A DNA stretch of 64,000 bases from JAPOXR01 sp965214695 (GTDB lineage Bacteria > Pseudomonadota > Alphaproteobacteria > Rhodobacterales > Rhodobacteraceae). The notes under the pieces were generated by a model. That model had not been told where the DNA came from. It searched no databases and worked only from the letters and a program-made list of their open reading frames with translations. The translations under genes and the position numbers were made by a program. Location of the stretch: NCBI GenBank assembly GCA_965214695.1, contig OZ243967.1, positions 3,472,001-3,536,000 of the forward strand, written 5' to 3'. Below, in pieces: positions 41,132 to 50,845 of this stretch (position 1 is the first letter of the stretch; every line of letters starts with the position of its first letter).

Positions 41132-41626
41132 CATCGCAGCCATCCTTGCGTGACGTTGCCGACATCCTGGCTTGGCCGGGGATTGATTCGCATTGGCGAA
41201 TCCCGGCAGGTCCGTGGGATGGAATCCCGAAAATTTCCAGTTTTTCTGCAAGTTGGATTTCGGCCATTGCCGGCAAGGACAGATCAGGCCATGCTATATG
41301 TTGTAGGAATGTGGCTAGAATGACCAATTTATTGATAATTTGTGGCAAAACTGCCACAGAATGTCTCGGGATAGAAATCCCGTAAGAAATCCCATAAATC
41401 CCGTGGAAACCCGCGAAAAACCATGATATCCCTAATTCCGCTGGTGACATGGGTTGTGAGGCAGTCAAAGTACAGTCACGTCACCAGGTAGCAGTAAGGG
41501 TAAATGTGCAGTTGCACTTCTTGGCCGCCTTCAGAGTCGAGTGTCTCCTCCCCCCTTCCACACTGACCTGGGCGGCCAGGAACCTTTCCGGGTTCCACTG
41601 GTCCGGCGGCAGGCAGAGGGTTTTGC
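41132..41626 (+). other. Intergenic region upstream of the dcw cluster
   Basis: No gene is supported in these 495 bp. An AT-richer part near 41300-41420 probably holds the mraZ promoter and carries the ATCCC repeats listed separately. The leader before the GTG of mraZ is long. Confidence 0.5.
41377..41412 (-). promoter_or_regulatory. Candidate MraZ boxes (GGGAT-type direct repeats)
   Basis: ATCCC occurs at 41377, 41389 and 41398, and AACCC at 41408, i.e. GGGAT/GGGTT direct repeats on the minus strand with steps of 12, 9 and 10 bp. MraZ binds TGGGN-type direct repeats about 10 bp apart upstream of its own gene in other bacteria. The distance to the mraZ start is about 215 bp. Confidence 0.5.
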
Positions 41627-42124
41627 GTGATTGATCCCGCATTCAGAGGCGAGAGCCTGCACAAGGTCGATCAGAAGGGACGGGTCTCGATCCCGGCAGA
41701 ATTTCGACAGATCATCGCCCTCGGCGATCCGGAATACAGGGACGGCAACTGCCCGAGATTCACCGTCGTTTATGGAGACCAGCGTCTCGGATGCCTGAAA
41801 TGCTACACCGAGCAGGTGATCGGCAATATCGACAGCCAGATCTCGGAACTGCCGCGGTCATCCAGGGAGCGGCAGTTTCTCCAGCACTATTTCCAGACGC
41901 GGTCGGTTCGGGTCCAACTCGACCCCACTGGCCGGTTGCTGATGTCCATGACGCTGCGGGAAAAGGTCAGTCGCGCCGACCAGGTCTGTTTTGCGGGCAC
42001 GGGCGATTCCTTCGAGATCTGGAGTCTTGAGGCCTATGAACAGCATCGACGGAACCTCGAGAGCCTGTTCCATGACGGCGACTCGGCCCTGGATCCAATG
42101 TCACTCCTCGAAGACGCCCATTAG
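41627..42124 (+). CDS. mraZ: MraZ transcriptional regulator
   Basis: A 165-residue protein with two SpoVT/AbrB-like repeats, seen as 'KVDQKGRVSIPAEFRQI' and 'VQLDPTGRLLMSMTLREKV'. It starts with GTG 41627. MraZ represses the dcw operon in several bacteria. It is the first gene of the cluster here; rsmH follows after 34 bp. Confidence 0.93.
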   Translation: MIDPAFRGESLHKVDQKGRVSIPAEFRQIIALGDPEYRDGNCPRFTVVYGDQRLGCLKCYTEQVIGNIDSQISELPRSSRERQFLQHYFQTRSVRVQLDPTGRLLMSMTLREKVSRADQVCFAGTGDSFEIWSLEAYEQHRRNLESLFHDGDSALDPMSLLEDAH

Positions 42125-42158
42125 GGGTGGTCGAGCCCGGGCAGGTTGGCGTGTGACA

Positions 42159-43139
42159 ATGAACGGCCATGAACCGGTCATGCTTGATTCCGTAATCGAG
42201 CTCGCGGGCCCCGTGGAGGGCAATTGGGTTGATTGCACGCTGGGTGCAGGCAATTGTTCGCGTGCGCTGATCGAGGCTGGCGCCAGGCGCGTTGTCGGCA
42301 TCGATTGTGACCCGGATGCGCTGGAGATTGCGCTGGATGGCGGTTTGCGCCGGTCCAGCCGCTTTACTCCGGTTTGTGCCAGGTTCGGCGATCTGGGCGA
42401 TCTGGGCGAGATTGATGCCGCCGCCCCGATCGAGGGCATCGTGTTTGATCTCGGCGTCTCGTCGATGCAGCTGGACAATCCCGACCGCGGTTTCTCCTTC
42501 GTGCGTGACGGCCCGCTGGACATGCGCATGGGCAGGAATGGCAGGACCGCCGCCGATATTGTCAACCATGAATCCGAGGAGCGGATCGCCGAGATCTTCT
42601 ACCTGTTCGGGCAGGAGAGGCATTCCCGGCGAGTCGCCCGGGCCGTCGTCGAGAACCGCCGCCAGGGGCCGATCTCGACCACTGGCGAACTGGCGGAGCT
42701 GATCTCGGGTTGCATGCCGCCGCGGCGGGGAATTCGTCTGCATCCGGCAACGCGGTGCTTCCAGGCACTCAGGATCGCGGTCAATGACGAACTCGGCCAG
42801 CTGGTGAAGGGGTTGAACGCTGCCGAGAGGCTGCTGACCAGGGGCGGCAAGCTCCTGGTAATCTCGTTTCATTCGCTCGAGGACCGGATCGTGAAACGGT
42901 TCATGGGCGGCAGCCGGACGTCCGGCTCCAGCCGCTACCGACCGCAACACCAGGCTAAGGAGCCCAGGTTCAGGCCGCTGGCGGGCGGATGGCGGGCACC
43001 GAATGCGGGAGAGGTCGCCGCCAATCCACGCTCGCGTTCCGCCAGGCTGAGGGCAGCAGAGCGGACTGGCGAGCCGGCGGTGCACAGTGGACGAGAAATG
43101 CTTGGTCTTCCGATCCTCGCCGGACAGGGTCGAAGCTGA
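42159..43139 (+). CDS. rsmH: 16S rRNA (cytosine1402-N4)-methyltransferase
   Basis: A 326-residue SAM-dependent methyltransferase. 'HEPVMLDSVIE' opens the protein, 'DCTLGAGNCSRALIEAG' is the SAM loop (Asn for the usual Gly-His), and 'FDLGVSSMQLD', 'RGFSFVRDGPLDMRM' and 'ISFHSLEDRIVKRF' follow. It methylates C1402 of 16S rRNA. The ATG at 42159 has a weak ribosome site. The stop overlaps the ftsL start. Confidence 0.94.
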   Translation: MNGHEPVMLDSVIELAGPVEGNWVDCTLGAGNCSRALIEAGARRVVGIDCDPDALEIALDGGLRRSSRFTPVCARFGDLGDLGEIDAAAPIEGIVFDLGVSSMQLDNPDRGFSFVRDGPLDMRMGRNGRTAADIVNHESEERIAEIFYLFGQERHSRRVARAVVENRRQGPISTTGELAELISGCMPPRRGIRLHPATRCFQALRIAVNDELGQLVKGLNAAERLLTRGGKLLVISFHSLEDRIVKRFMGGSRTSGSSRYRPQHQAKEPRFRPLAGGWRAPNAGEVAANPRSRSARLRAAERTGEPAVHSGREMLGLPILAGQGRS

Positions 43140-43498
43140 TGCGGTTGCTGGTCCTGCTGTTTCCGTTGACCTTCGTGTTGTTGTCGGCCTTCTGGTCGTA
43201 CAACGAGCACAACGTGACCAGGAAAGTCTCGGAGAGGGTGAACAGGCTGAGTGCCGACATCATCAAGGGCCGGGATACGCTGGACGTTCTCCACGATGAA
43301 TGGGAAGTGTTGAACCGGCCAGAGCGCCTCATAAGGCTGGTGAACCAGCATTATGACGAGCTGAGACTGTCGAATGTGACGCTGGGGCGCATCCGTGACA
43401 TTTCGACGGTCCCGTTCCGGGACCGGTCTGTTCCCTCGCTCGATTCCGAAACCGGGCTGCTGCTTGCGGCCCCCGTCGCCATCCGGCCAGGCCGGTGA
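43139..43498 (+). CDS. ftsL: Cell division protein FtsL
   Basis: A 119-residue bitopic protein. One N-terminal membrane helix ('LLVLLFPLTFVLLSAFW') is followed by a periplasmic coiled coil ('VSERVNRLSADIIKGRDTLD', 'VLHDEWEVLNRPERL'). Position between rsmH and ftsI is diagnostic. It joins FtsB and FtsQ to activate FtsWI. Both ends overlap neighbouring genes. Confidence 0.88.
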   Translation: MRLLVLLFPLTFVLLSAFWSYNEHNVTRKVSERVNRLSADIIKGRDTLDVLHDEWEVLNRPERLIRLVNQHYDELRLSNVTLGRIRDISTVPFRDRSVPSLDSETGLLLAAPVAIRPGR

Positions 43499-45243
43499 GC
43501 GTCACCGATCTGGGTTCCGGGTTCCGGCGACGAGCCCGCCGCCGGCGAAGACGCCTGACGGCCTGGTCCAGGGGTCATGGCTGGCGTCGCAGCCGCAACC
43601 GAATCCGTTTCAGCGCCATCATGCTGGGGCTCGCCTTCATCCTCTTGTCGTCAAGGCTGGCAGTGGTGGCCATGACCGGGCCACATGACAATATTGTCAA
43701 CCATGGTCCGGGTTCGGCGATATCGGGAGGCCGGATCGACATCGTCGACCGGCGTGGGACCATCCTGGCAACAAACACGCCGACCGCATCGCTCTACGTC
43801 CACCCCAGGGAATTGTCGCCCGAGGGGGCCATCCACGCGCTTGAACGCCTGCCAGAGATTTTTCCCGATCTCGATGTCGGTCAGCTCGAACGCAAGCTGG
43901 ATCCCGACCGGAAATTTGCCTGGATCAAGCGGCAGGTCTCGCCGACCCAGACCCGTGCGGTTGTCAATACCGGGTTGGCCGGGATGCATTTCGGCCAGCG
44001 CCAGCTTCGGATCTATCCCAAGGGCAACCTGGCATCGCATGTCCTGGGCGGGACGAATTTCGGCCGGGAAAGCGTTCACTCGGCTGAGATCACCGGCGTG
44101 GCCGGGGTCGAGTTGGGACTCGATTCCCAGCTCCGGGAGGACGGGACGGGCAACAGCGTGATGCGGCTGTCGATCGATCACCGGATTCAGTCCATTGTCG
44201 AGCAGAAGCTCGCTGCCGGCGTCAGCATCTACCGGGCCAATGCGGGAAGCGCAGTGCTCATGGATGTCCGGACCGGGGAGATCGTCTCGCTGGCGAGTTA
44301 CCCTGATTTTGATCCGAACCGGAGGTCGCAGTATTTCCAGGCGAGGGGGAAAGAGGGCAGTCCGCTGTTCAACATCCCGGTCCAGGGGATTTTCGAATTC
44401 GGCTCCGTATTCAAGGTGTTTGCTGCCGCCCAGGCGCTGGATCTGGGGCTGGTGCATACCGATACCCTCATCGAGACGACACCGATCAAGATCAACAAAC
44501 GGACGACGATACGGAACTCTTATGGCCGCGAGGACCCGATCACGGTCGAGGACGCCATCGTCAAGAGCTCGAACACTGCCGCGGTCAGGCTCGCCTCGAT
44601 GATCGGCAAGGCCAGGCAGCAGGAGTTCATGCGGTCCCTCGGTTTCCTCGATCGCAGTCCGCTGGAACTTTCCGAGACCAGGATCGTGAATCCGATCTAT
44701 CCGGAAAGATGGATCACCCACTCGCTGGCGACGATCTCCTTCGGTCACGGCATCGCGGTCAGCGCCGTTCACCTGGCGGCTGCATATGCGACGATGGCAA
44801 ATGGCGGCTGCCGGGTGGTGCCGACAATCCTGCCCGTCAACCACCGGCCGCCATGCGAGCAGATCATTTCACCCCGGGCATCCCGGCAGATCACCGAGAT
44901 CATGCGGCAGGTCGTCCTGCGTGGCACCGCAACCAAGGCCCAACTGCCGGACATCGCCGTGGGTGGGAAGACCGGTACCGCCGACAAGCCGAATCCGAAG
45001 GGGGGCTACCATGACGACCGGGTGCTGGCGACCTTCGCCGCAGTATTTCCGACCGAGGCTCCGAAATACGTGCTGATCCTGTCCCTCGACGAGCCGAATT
45101 CGAATGACGGTTCCAAATGGGAACGGTCGGCGGGGAACACCGCGGTGCCGGTGGCGGCCGAAATCATATCGTCGACCGCATCGCTGTTGCTTCGGCCGTC
45201 GCAGACAGACGCGGTCGCGTTGTCCAGCCCCGACCGAAACTAG
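43495..45243 (+). CDS. ftsI: Septal peptidoglycan transpeptidase (PBP3)
   Basis: A 582-residue class B penicillin-binding protein. It has a very basic cytoplasmic N-terminus (residues 11-37), one membrane helix (~41-60), a pedestal domain and a transpeptidase domain. The active-site motifs are SVFK (Ser304, Lys307), SSN (358-360) and KTG (492-494). It starts with GTG 43495, overlapping ftsL by 4 bp. It crosslinks septal peptidoglycan together with FtsW. Confidence 0.95.
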   Translation: MSVTDLGSGFRRRARRRRRRLTAWSRGHGWRRSRNRIRFSAIMLGLAFILLSSRLAVVAMTGPHDNIVNHGPGSAISGGRIDIVDRRGTILATNTPTASLYVHPRELSPEGAIHALERLPEIFPDLDVGQLERKLDPDRKFAWIKRQVSPTQTRAVVNTGLAGMHFGQRQLRIYPKGNLASHVLGGTNFGRESVHSAEITGVAGVELGLDSQLREDGTGNSVMRLSIDHRIQSIVEQKLAAGVSIYRANAGSAVLMDVRTGEIVSLASYPDFDPNRRSQYFQARGKEGSPLFNIPVQGIFEFGSVFKVFAAAQALDLGLVHTDTLIETTPIKINKRTTIRNSYGREDPITVEDAIVKSSNTAAVRLASMIGKARQQEFMRSLGFLDRSPLELSETRIVNPIYPERWITHSLATISFGHGIAVSAVHLAAAYATMANGGCRVVPTILPVNHRPPCEQIISPRASRQITEIMRQVVLRGTATKAQLPDIAVGGKTGTADKPNPKGGYHDDRVLATFAAVFPTEAPKYVLILSLDEPNSNDGSKWERSAGNTAVPVAAEIISSTASLLLRPSQTDAVALSSPDRN

Positions 45244-45252
45244 TCGTGGCCG

Positions 45253-46758
45253 ATGTCGGGAAGAGTTCACCAGAGCAGACGTTCCGCCGGCAGAACCCTT
45301 GGAGAGCTTGGCCTGGCGGCAGCAGGTGACCGGGCATTGCGCATCACCGGCCTGTGTGCATCGAGCCACCAGGTTGTGCCCGGCAACCTCTTTGCCGCCC
45401 TTCCCGGCCTCAATGTTCATGGAGCGGCGTTTTCGGAGGAGGCGATCGAGAGGGGGGCGGTTGCAATCCTGACCGACCGCAAGGGGGCGGAGCAGGCCCG
45501 GGCCGCCGACGGCGCCGACGGCATCAGCATCATTGCGGTCGATGATCCCCGGCCCTGCCTGGCCAGGCTGGCCGCCGGATGGTTTGACCGGGCGCCGGAG
45601 ACGGTGGTCGCCGTGACCGGCACCAATGGCAAATCCTCGGTTGCCGGCATGTGCCGGCAGATCTGGGAGTTGCTGGGCCGGAATTCGGCATCGCTGGGAA
45701 CAATCGGCATCGAGGGCGGATTGTCGGCATTGCTGCCGCACACCACGCCGGACCCGATTGCCCTGCATGGCTGGCTGGCCGAACTGCATGATGTCGGCGT
45801 CACGCATTTGGCGCTGGAGGCCTCGTCGCACGGGTTGAAACAGCATCGGTTGGCCGGAATTCGGATCGCCGCCGCCGCATTCACCAACCTCACCCATGAT
45901 CACCTGGATTACCATGCGAACATGGAGGACTACTTCGACGCCAAGGCCATGCTGTTCACCCAGGTTCTGCCCAGGGCCGGCGCGGCGGTCATCTGGACCG
46001 ATTCCGAGGCAGGTCGCCGGATGGCGGAGTTGGCCTCCCGCCGGGTCGGGCGCCTGGTGACGCTGGGGGCCCCGGATTCCGATCTGCGAATCCTGTCACA
46101 GAGGCCGCACCAGGGTGGTCAGGACCTGCAAATCTGCTGGCAGGCTCGCCGATACGCGGTGCGGCTGCCGCTGGCCGGGGCCTTCCAGGCGGGGAATGTT
46201 CTCACCGCGGCGGCGCTGGCGGTGGCGGCGGGCGAGGATGAAGGCGAAGTTATGGCGGTCCTGGACCGGTTGCGGACAGTGAGGGGGCGCCTCGAACTGG
46301 CGGCGGTCCGGAAGAATGGCGCACAGATCTACGTCGACTATGCCCACACACCACACGCGCTGGAGACGGTGATGTCGTCGCTGCGCCCGCATGTTCTCGG
46401 GCGGCTGGTGGCGGTGTTCGGGGCCGGCGGCGAGCGGGATACCGCCAAGCGGAGCCGAATGGGCGGAATCGTTGCCGAACTGGCCGATGTCGCCATCGTC
46501 ACTGACGACAACCCGCGCCGCGAGGACCCGGCCGCCATTCGGGCTGCAATTCTCGGCGCCTGCCCTGGCGGCATCGAGATTCCCGATCGCGCCGAGGCGA
46601 TCCTGCGGGGAGCCGACATGCTGCAGCCGGGCGACGTGTTGCTGATTGCCGGCAAGGGACATGAAACGGGGCAGGATGTCGGCGGTGTGATCCACCCCTT
46701 CGACGATCTGGAGCAGGCAAGCATGTCGGTGCGGGCACTCGACGGGATGGCGCTGTGA
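45253..46758 (+). CDS. murE: UDP-MurNAc-Ala-Glu:meso-DAP ligase
   Basis: A 501-residue Mur ligase. The ATP loop is 'VTGTNGKSSVA'. The DAP-specificity motif 'DNPRREDP' is present, so it adds meso-diaminopimelate rather than lysine. Also 'YVDYAHTPHALE' and 'IAGKGHETGQ' are seen. It overlaps murF by 4 bp. Confidence 0.95.
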   Translation: MSGRVHQSRRSAGRTLGELGLAAAGDRALRITGLCASSHQVVPGNLFAALPGLNVHGAAFSEEAIERGAVAILTDRKGAEQARAADGADGISIIAVDDPRPCLARLAAGWFDRAPETVVAVTGTNGKSSVAGMCRQIWELLGRNSASLGTIGIEGGLSALLPHTTPDPIALHGWLAELHDVGVTHLALEASSHGLKQHRLAGIRIAAAAFTNLTHDHLDYHANMEDYFDAKAMLFTQVLPRAGAAVIWTDSEAGRRMAELASRRVGRLVTLGAPDSDLRILSQRPHQGGQDLQICWQARRYAVRLPLAGAFQAGNVLTAAALAVAAGEDEGEVMAVLDRLRTVRGRLELAAVRKNGAQIYVDYAHTPHALETVMSSLRPHVLGRLVAVFGAGGERDTAKRSRMGGIVAELADVAIVTDDNPRREDPAAIRAAILGACPGGIEIPDRAEAILRGADMLQPGDVLLIAGKGHETGQDVGGVIHPFDDLEQASMSVRALDGMAL

Positions 46759-48194
46759 GTCTGTGGAGTTCAGCCGAGGTCGAAATCGCCACCGGCGGCA
46801 TTTCTGCCGGCCGCTGGGAGGCTGGCGGCGTTTCGATCGACTCGCGGGCGCTGGCCGCCGGCGACCTGTTCCTGGCCCTGACCGACCGACGGGATGGTCA
46901 TGACTTTGTCGGTGATGCGCTGGCGGCCGGGGCGGCGGCGGCAATCGTCTCGAGGATGCCGGCGGGTGCCGGTTCCGGGGCGCCGTTGCTCATGGTGGAG
47001 GATGTGCTTGATGCGCTGACCCGGCTCGGCGCCGCCGGGAGGCGGCGATGCCGCGCCAGGGTCATCGCCGTAACCGGGTCGGTCGGCAAGACCTCGACCA
47101 AGGAAATGCTGCGCCATGTGCTGGAGCGCCAGGGAGAAACATCGGCGGCGGTCGGCAGCTACAACAACCATTGGGGCGTTCCGCTGACCCTGGCGCGAAT
47201 TCCAGCTGCGGCCGATTATGCGGTCATCGAGATCGGAATGAGCAATCCCGGCGAGATCCTCCCCCTGGCCAGGTTGGCCCGTCCCGACATTGCCATGGTG
47301 ACGGCAATTGGCCCGGCCCATCTTGCCGCCTTCGGTTCGATCGAGAAGATCGCCGAGGAAAAGGCGGACATCATTGCCGGGCTCGAAGCCGGCGGAACTG
47401 CCATCGTCAACCGGGATTTTCCGTCCTGGCCAATGGTGCAGCGCATTGCCGCCGAGCATGGTGCCCAACTTGTCAGCTTCGGGCGCAGCGCCGATGCCGA
47501 TTGGAGGTTGCTCGATGTCACCGTCGCCGAATCGTCGACGGTACTGCTGGTGGCCCGCGGCGAGTGCCGGCAGGTGGTGAAACTGGCGGCACGCGGCAGT
47601 CATTTCGCCGAAAACGCCCTCGGGGTGCTGGCGGCGGTCGAGGCGGTTGGTGCAGACCCGGTGCTGGCGGCCCTTGATCTCGGAACTTGGATCCCCCCGG
47701 ATGGCAGGGGAATGCGCTACCGCATCCTGCTCGGTGACGATGGCGAGCATGCGGTCGAACTTGTCGATGACGCCTACAATGCCAACCCGGTCTCGATGTC
47801 GGCGGCGCTTGAATCGTTGGCGCATTCGCCACCGGCAGCGGCGGCCGGCAGGACCGGCGGCCGGCGGGTGGCCATCCTTGGCGACATGCTTGAACTTGGC
47901 GAGCGGGCAGGCGACTTCCACGCCGAAATCGCAAATCACGATTCGGTCGGGGATATCGACATCTTTCACTGTTCGGGAAATCTCATGCAGTCACTGTATG
48001 ATGCCCTGCCGGTGGAGAAACGCGGCCGTTGGTCACGACAACCCGAGACGCTGGGCCGGCGGGCACATGAACTGGTTGCGCCAGGCGATGTCGTCCTGGT
48101 CAAGGGCTCGAAGGGATCGAGGGTGTCAGTGGTGGCCGAAGCAATCCGAGGTCTCGGCAAAGTGAGGCAGATAACAGGGCGGGACATGGCGTAA
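46755..48194 (+). CDS. murF: UDP-MurNAc-tripeptide:D-Ala-D-Ala ligase
   Basis: A 479-residue Mur ligase starting with GTG. The N-terminal domain reads 'GGVSIDSRALAAGDLFLAL', the ATP loop 'VTGSVGKTSTKEML', then 'SYNNHWGVPLTLARIP', 'DDAYNANPVSM' and 'GDMLELGERA'. It completes the UDP-MurNAc-pentapeptide. Its stop overlaps the mraY start (TAATG). Confidence 0.95.
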   Translation: MSLWSSAEVEIATGGISAGRWEAGGVSIDSRALAAGDLFLALTDRRDGHDFVGDALAAGAAAAIVSRMPAGAGSGAPLLMVEDVLDALTRLGAAGRRRCRARVIAVTGSVGKTSTKEMLRHVLERQGETSAAVGSYNNHWGVPLTLARIPAAADYAVIEIGMSNPGEILPLARLARPDIAMVTAIGPAHLAAFGSIEKIAEEKADIIAGLEAGGTAIVNRDFPSWPMVQRIAAEHGAQLVSFGRSADADWRLLDVTVAESSTVLLVARGECRQVVKLAARGSHFAENALGVLAAVEAVGADPVLAALDLGTWIPPDGRGMRYRILLGDDGEHAVELVDDAYNANPVSMSAALESLAHSPPAAAAGRTGGRRVAILGDMLELGERAGDFHAEIANHDSVGDIDIFHCSGNLMQSLYDALPVEKRGRWSRQPETLGRRAHELVAPGDVVLVKGSKGSRVSVVAEAIRGLGKVRQITGRDMA

Positions 48195-49279
48195 TGCTGC
48201 ATTATCTGAGTGGATTTTCCGATGGTGGCGACTTCTTCAACCTGTTTCGCTATATCACCTTCCGGGCCAGCGGTGCCCTGGTTACCGCCTTGCTGATCGG
48301 CTTCATTTTCGGCCGCCCGCTCATCAATTGGCTCCGGGAGCGGCAGAAGAACGGCCAGCCCATCCGCGAGGACGGTCCGGAGTCGCACAAGCTGGTCAAG
48401 GCCGGCACTCCGACCATGGGCGGCGTGCTCATCATCGGCGCTCTGCTGATCTCAACGCTGCTATGGGCGCGGTTGGACAATCCCTATATCTGGATGGTGC
48501 TGTTCGTCACCATCGGCTTCGGCGCCGTCGGGATGATCGATGACTACCGCAAGGTGTCGTCAAACTCGGCCAGGGGGGTTCCGGGGCGAATCAGGTTTGC
48601 CACCGGGCTGATCATTGCCCTGCTGGCCAGCATCGCCGCCATGCAGATCCATCCGGAGCAACTGGCCGGCGCGGTCGCGTTTCCGGTCTTCAAGGACATC
48701 CTGGTTGACCTGGGGTTGTTCTTTCTGCCTTTTGCCGTCTTCGTCATCGTAGGCTCGGCCAATTCCGTCAACCTGACCGACGGCCTTGACGGGCTGGCCA
48801 TCATGCCGGTGATGATCACCGCCGCGGCCCTGGGAATCATTGCCTATGCGGTCGGCCGGGTCGATTTCACCAACTACCTGGATGTGCACTATGTCCCGGG
48901 GACCGGGGAATTGCTGGTCTTTGCCGCCGGGTTGATCGGGGGCGGACTCGGCTTCCTCTGGTACAATGCCCCGCCGGCAGCGGTGTTCATGGGCGATACC
49001 GGGTCGCTGGCGCTGGGCGGTGCGGTCGGTGCCATCGCCGTCGCCACCAAGCACGAAGTCGTGCTGGCAATCATCGGCGGGTTGTTCGTCGTCGAGGCGC
49101 TCAGCGTGATCATCCAGGTCCTGTATTTCAAGGCCACCGGCAAGCGGGTGTTCCTGATGGCGCCGATCCACCATCATTTCGAAAAGCGCGGCTGGCCGGA
49201 GGCGCAGATTGTCATCAGGTTCTGGATCATCGCGCTCATCCTGGCCCTGGTGGGGCTGGCAACCCTCAAGGTGAGGTAG
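48194..49279 (+). CDS. mraY: Phospho-MurNAc-pentapeptide translocase
   Basis: A 361-residue, ten-helix membrane enzyme that makes lipid I. Catalytic and metal acids are in 'MIDDYRKV', 'NLTDGLDGLAI' and 'FMGDTGSLALGG', and the histidine loop is 'APIHHHFEKRGWPE'. The alphaproteobacterial type begins with a short periplasmic stretch. Confidence 0.96.
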   Translation: MLHYLSGFSDGGDFFNLFRYITFRASGALVTALLIGFIFGRPLINWLRERQKNGQPIREDGPESHKLVKAGTPTMGGVLIIGALLISTLLWARLDNPYIWMVLFVTIGFGAVGMIDDYRKVSSNSARGVPGRIRFATGLIIALLASIAAMQIHPEQLAGAVAFPVFKDILVDLGLFFLPFAVFVIVGSANSVNLTDGLDGLAIMPVMITAAALGIIAYAVGRVDFTNYLDVHYVPGTGELLVFAAGLIGGGLGFLWYNAPPAAVFMGDTGSLALGGAVGAIAVATKHEVVLAIIGGLFVVEALSVIIQVLYFKATGKRVFLMAPIHHHFEKRGWPEAQIVIRFWIIALILALVGLATLKVR

Positions 49280-49285
49280 CGGGCC

Positions 49286-50695
49286 ATGCTGCGGCTCGAC
49301 GGCGTGTCCGGCAGGCGATACCTGGTGCTCGGGCTGGGGCGGTCCGGGCGGGCCACGATCAGGGCGCTCCTGGAAAGCGGTGCCGATGCCGCCGGATGGG
49401 ATGACGACGAGGCGGTGCGCAGACAGGCCGAACAGGACGGGATTGGCCTGACCTGCCCGGATGACGGCTTCGAATCCGGCCACATCCACACCCTGGTGGT
49501 TTCTCCCGGCGTGCCTGTCCTCTATCCGAAGCCGGGCCGGACCATTGCCCTGGCGCTCGCCGCCGGGGTGAATCTGACCAACGACATCGGCCTGTTCTTT
49601 GCCTCGACCCGCAGAGGGGAGGGCCGACCGGAAGCCCCGCCGGGAATCGTGGCGGTGACCGGGTCGAACGGAAAGTCGACCACCTCGGCGCTGATTCACC
49701 ACCTGCTGGTCTCGACCGGTGCCACTGCCGAACTGGCTGGCAATATCGGCAAGCCGGTGCTGGATATGCAACCCGGCAGCGACTACGTGGTGCTGGAAAT
49801 CTCGTCCTACCAGGCCGAACTTGCCCACCAGCTCGATCCGGATGTGGCAGTGTTCCTGAACTTTTCACCGGATCACGTCGATCGCCATGGCGGAGTTGGC
49901 GGCTATTTTGCCGCCAAGCAGCGGCTGTTCGACGGCCGGAGCCTCGGCACCGCGGTGATCGGAACCGACGAGAAAGAGGGCCGCTACCTGGCATCATGGA
50001 TCGGCAGCCGCACCGGGGCCTGCGACATCGCCAGCCTGTCCTCGTTGCCGCCGTCCGGGGCCAGTCGCCATGCCGTTATCGGGGACCACTCGTTCACCGA
50101 GTATTCGCATGGCGCCAGGGCCAGGCTGACGAAGCTGGACGGGTGTCCGAACCTGCGGGGCCGGCACAACGCCCAGAATTCCGCTGCCGCCTGCCTCGCT
50201 TGCCGGGGGCTGGGCGTACAGATCGATGACCCGGAGCCATCCCTGGCGACCTTCCCCGGCTTGCCGCACCGGATGCAGGTGCTGGGCACCTTCGGCGGCG
50301 TCCTCTGGGTCAATGACTCGAAGGCCACCAATTGCGAAAGCGCGGCCATGGCTTTGAACGCCTTTCCCCGCATTCGATGGATTGCGGGCGGGCAGGGCAA
50401 GGCTGGCGGCCTGTCGGCGCTGGCTGGCAGCGGATCGCTGGTCAATGTCGAAAAGGCATACTTGATCGGGGCGTCGGCCAGGGATTTCGCCGGGCAGCTG
50501 GCCGGGGTGGACCACCTGGTCTGCGGCGACCTCGAGCGTGCGGTCCGTGCGGCAATCGGCGACAGCGCCCCCGGTGATACCATCCTCTTGTCGCCGGCCG
50601 CCGCCAGTTTCGATCAATATCGCGATTTCGAGGCCCGGGGCTTACATTTCCGGGACCTCGTCGCCAAGCTGTCGCCGGGCCCGGCCCCGCAATGA
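49286..50695 (+). CDS. murD: UDP-MurNAc-Ala:D-Glu ligase
   Basis: A 469-residue Mur ligase. The Rossmann start is 'YLVLGLGRSGRATIRAL', the ATP loop 'VTGSNGKSTTSALI', then 'ISSYQAEL', 'NFSPDHVDRHG' and 'NDSKATN'. It adds D-glutamate. It lies 6 bp after mraY. A 150-bp gap follows, the first in the cluster, which may hold an internal promoter for ftsW onwards. Confidence 0.95.
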   Translation: MLRLDGVSGRRYLVLGLGRSGRATIRALLESGADAAGWDDDEAVRRQAEQDGIGLTCPDDGFESGHIHTLVVSPGVPVLYPKPGRTIALALAAGVNLTNDIGLFFASTRRGEGRPEAPPGIVAVTGSNGKSTTSALIHHLLVSTGATAELAGNIGKPVLDMQPGSDYVVLEISSYQAELAHQLDPDVAVFLNFSPDHVDRHGGVGGYFAAKQRLFDGRSLGTAVIGTDEKEGRYLASWIGSRTGACDIASLSSLPPSGASRHAVIGDHSFTEYSHGARARLTKLDGCPNLRGRHNAQNSAAACLACRGLGVQIDDPEPSLATFPGLPHRMQVLGTFGGVLWVNDSKATNCESAAMALNAFPRIRWIAGGQGKAGGLSALAGSGSLVNVEKAYLIGASARDFAGQLAGVDHLVCGDLERAVRAAIGDSAPGDTILLSPAAASFDQYRDFEARGLHFRDLVAKLSPGPAPQ

Positions 50696-50845
50696 CGCCG
50701 CCAACCCGTGTCCGTCCTGCAAAGACGTTGCCATCCCGTGTTCGGGTCCGGGCAATATTCCAGCTATACAATCTGCACCGATGGTGTATTTTTGCCCGCA
50801 GTCGACCGGAAGAGTCGAGAGTCCGAGCAGATATAGGCCAGATGC

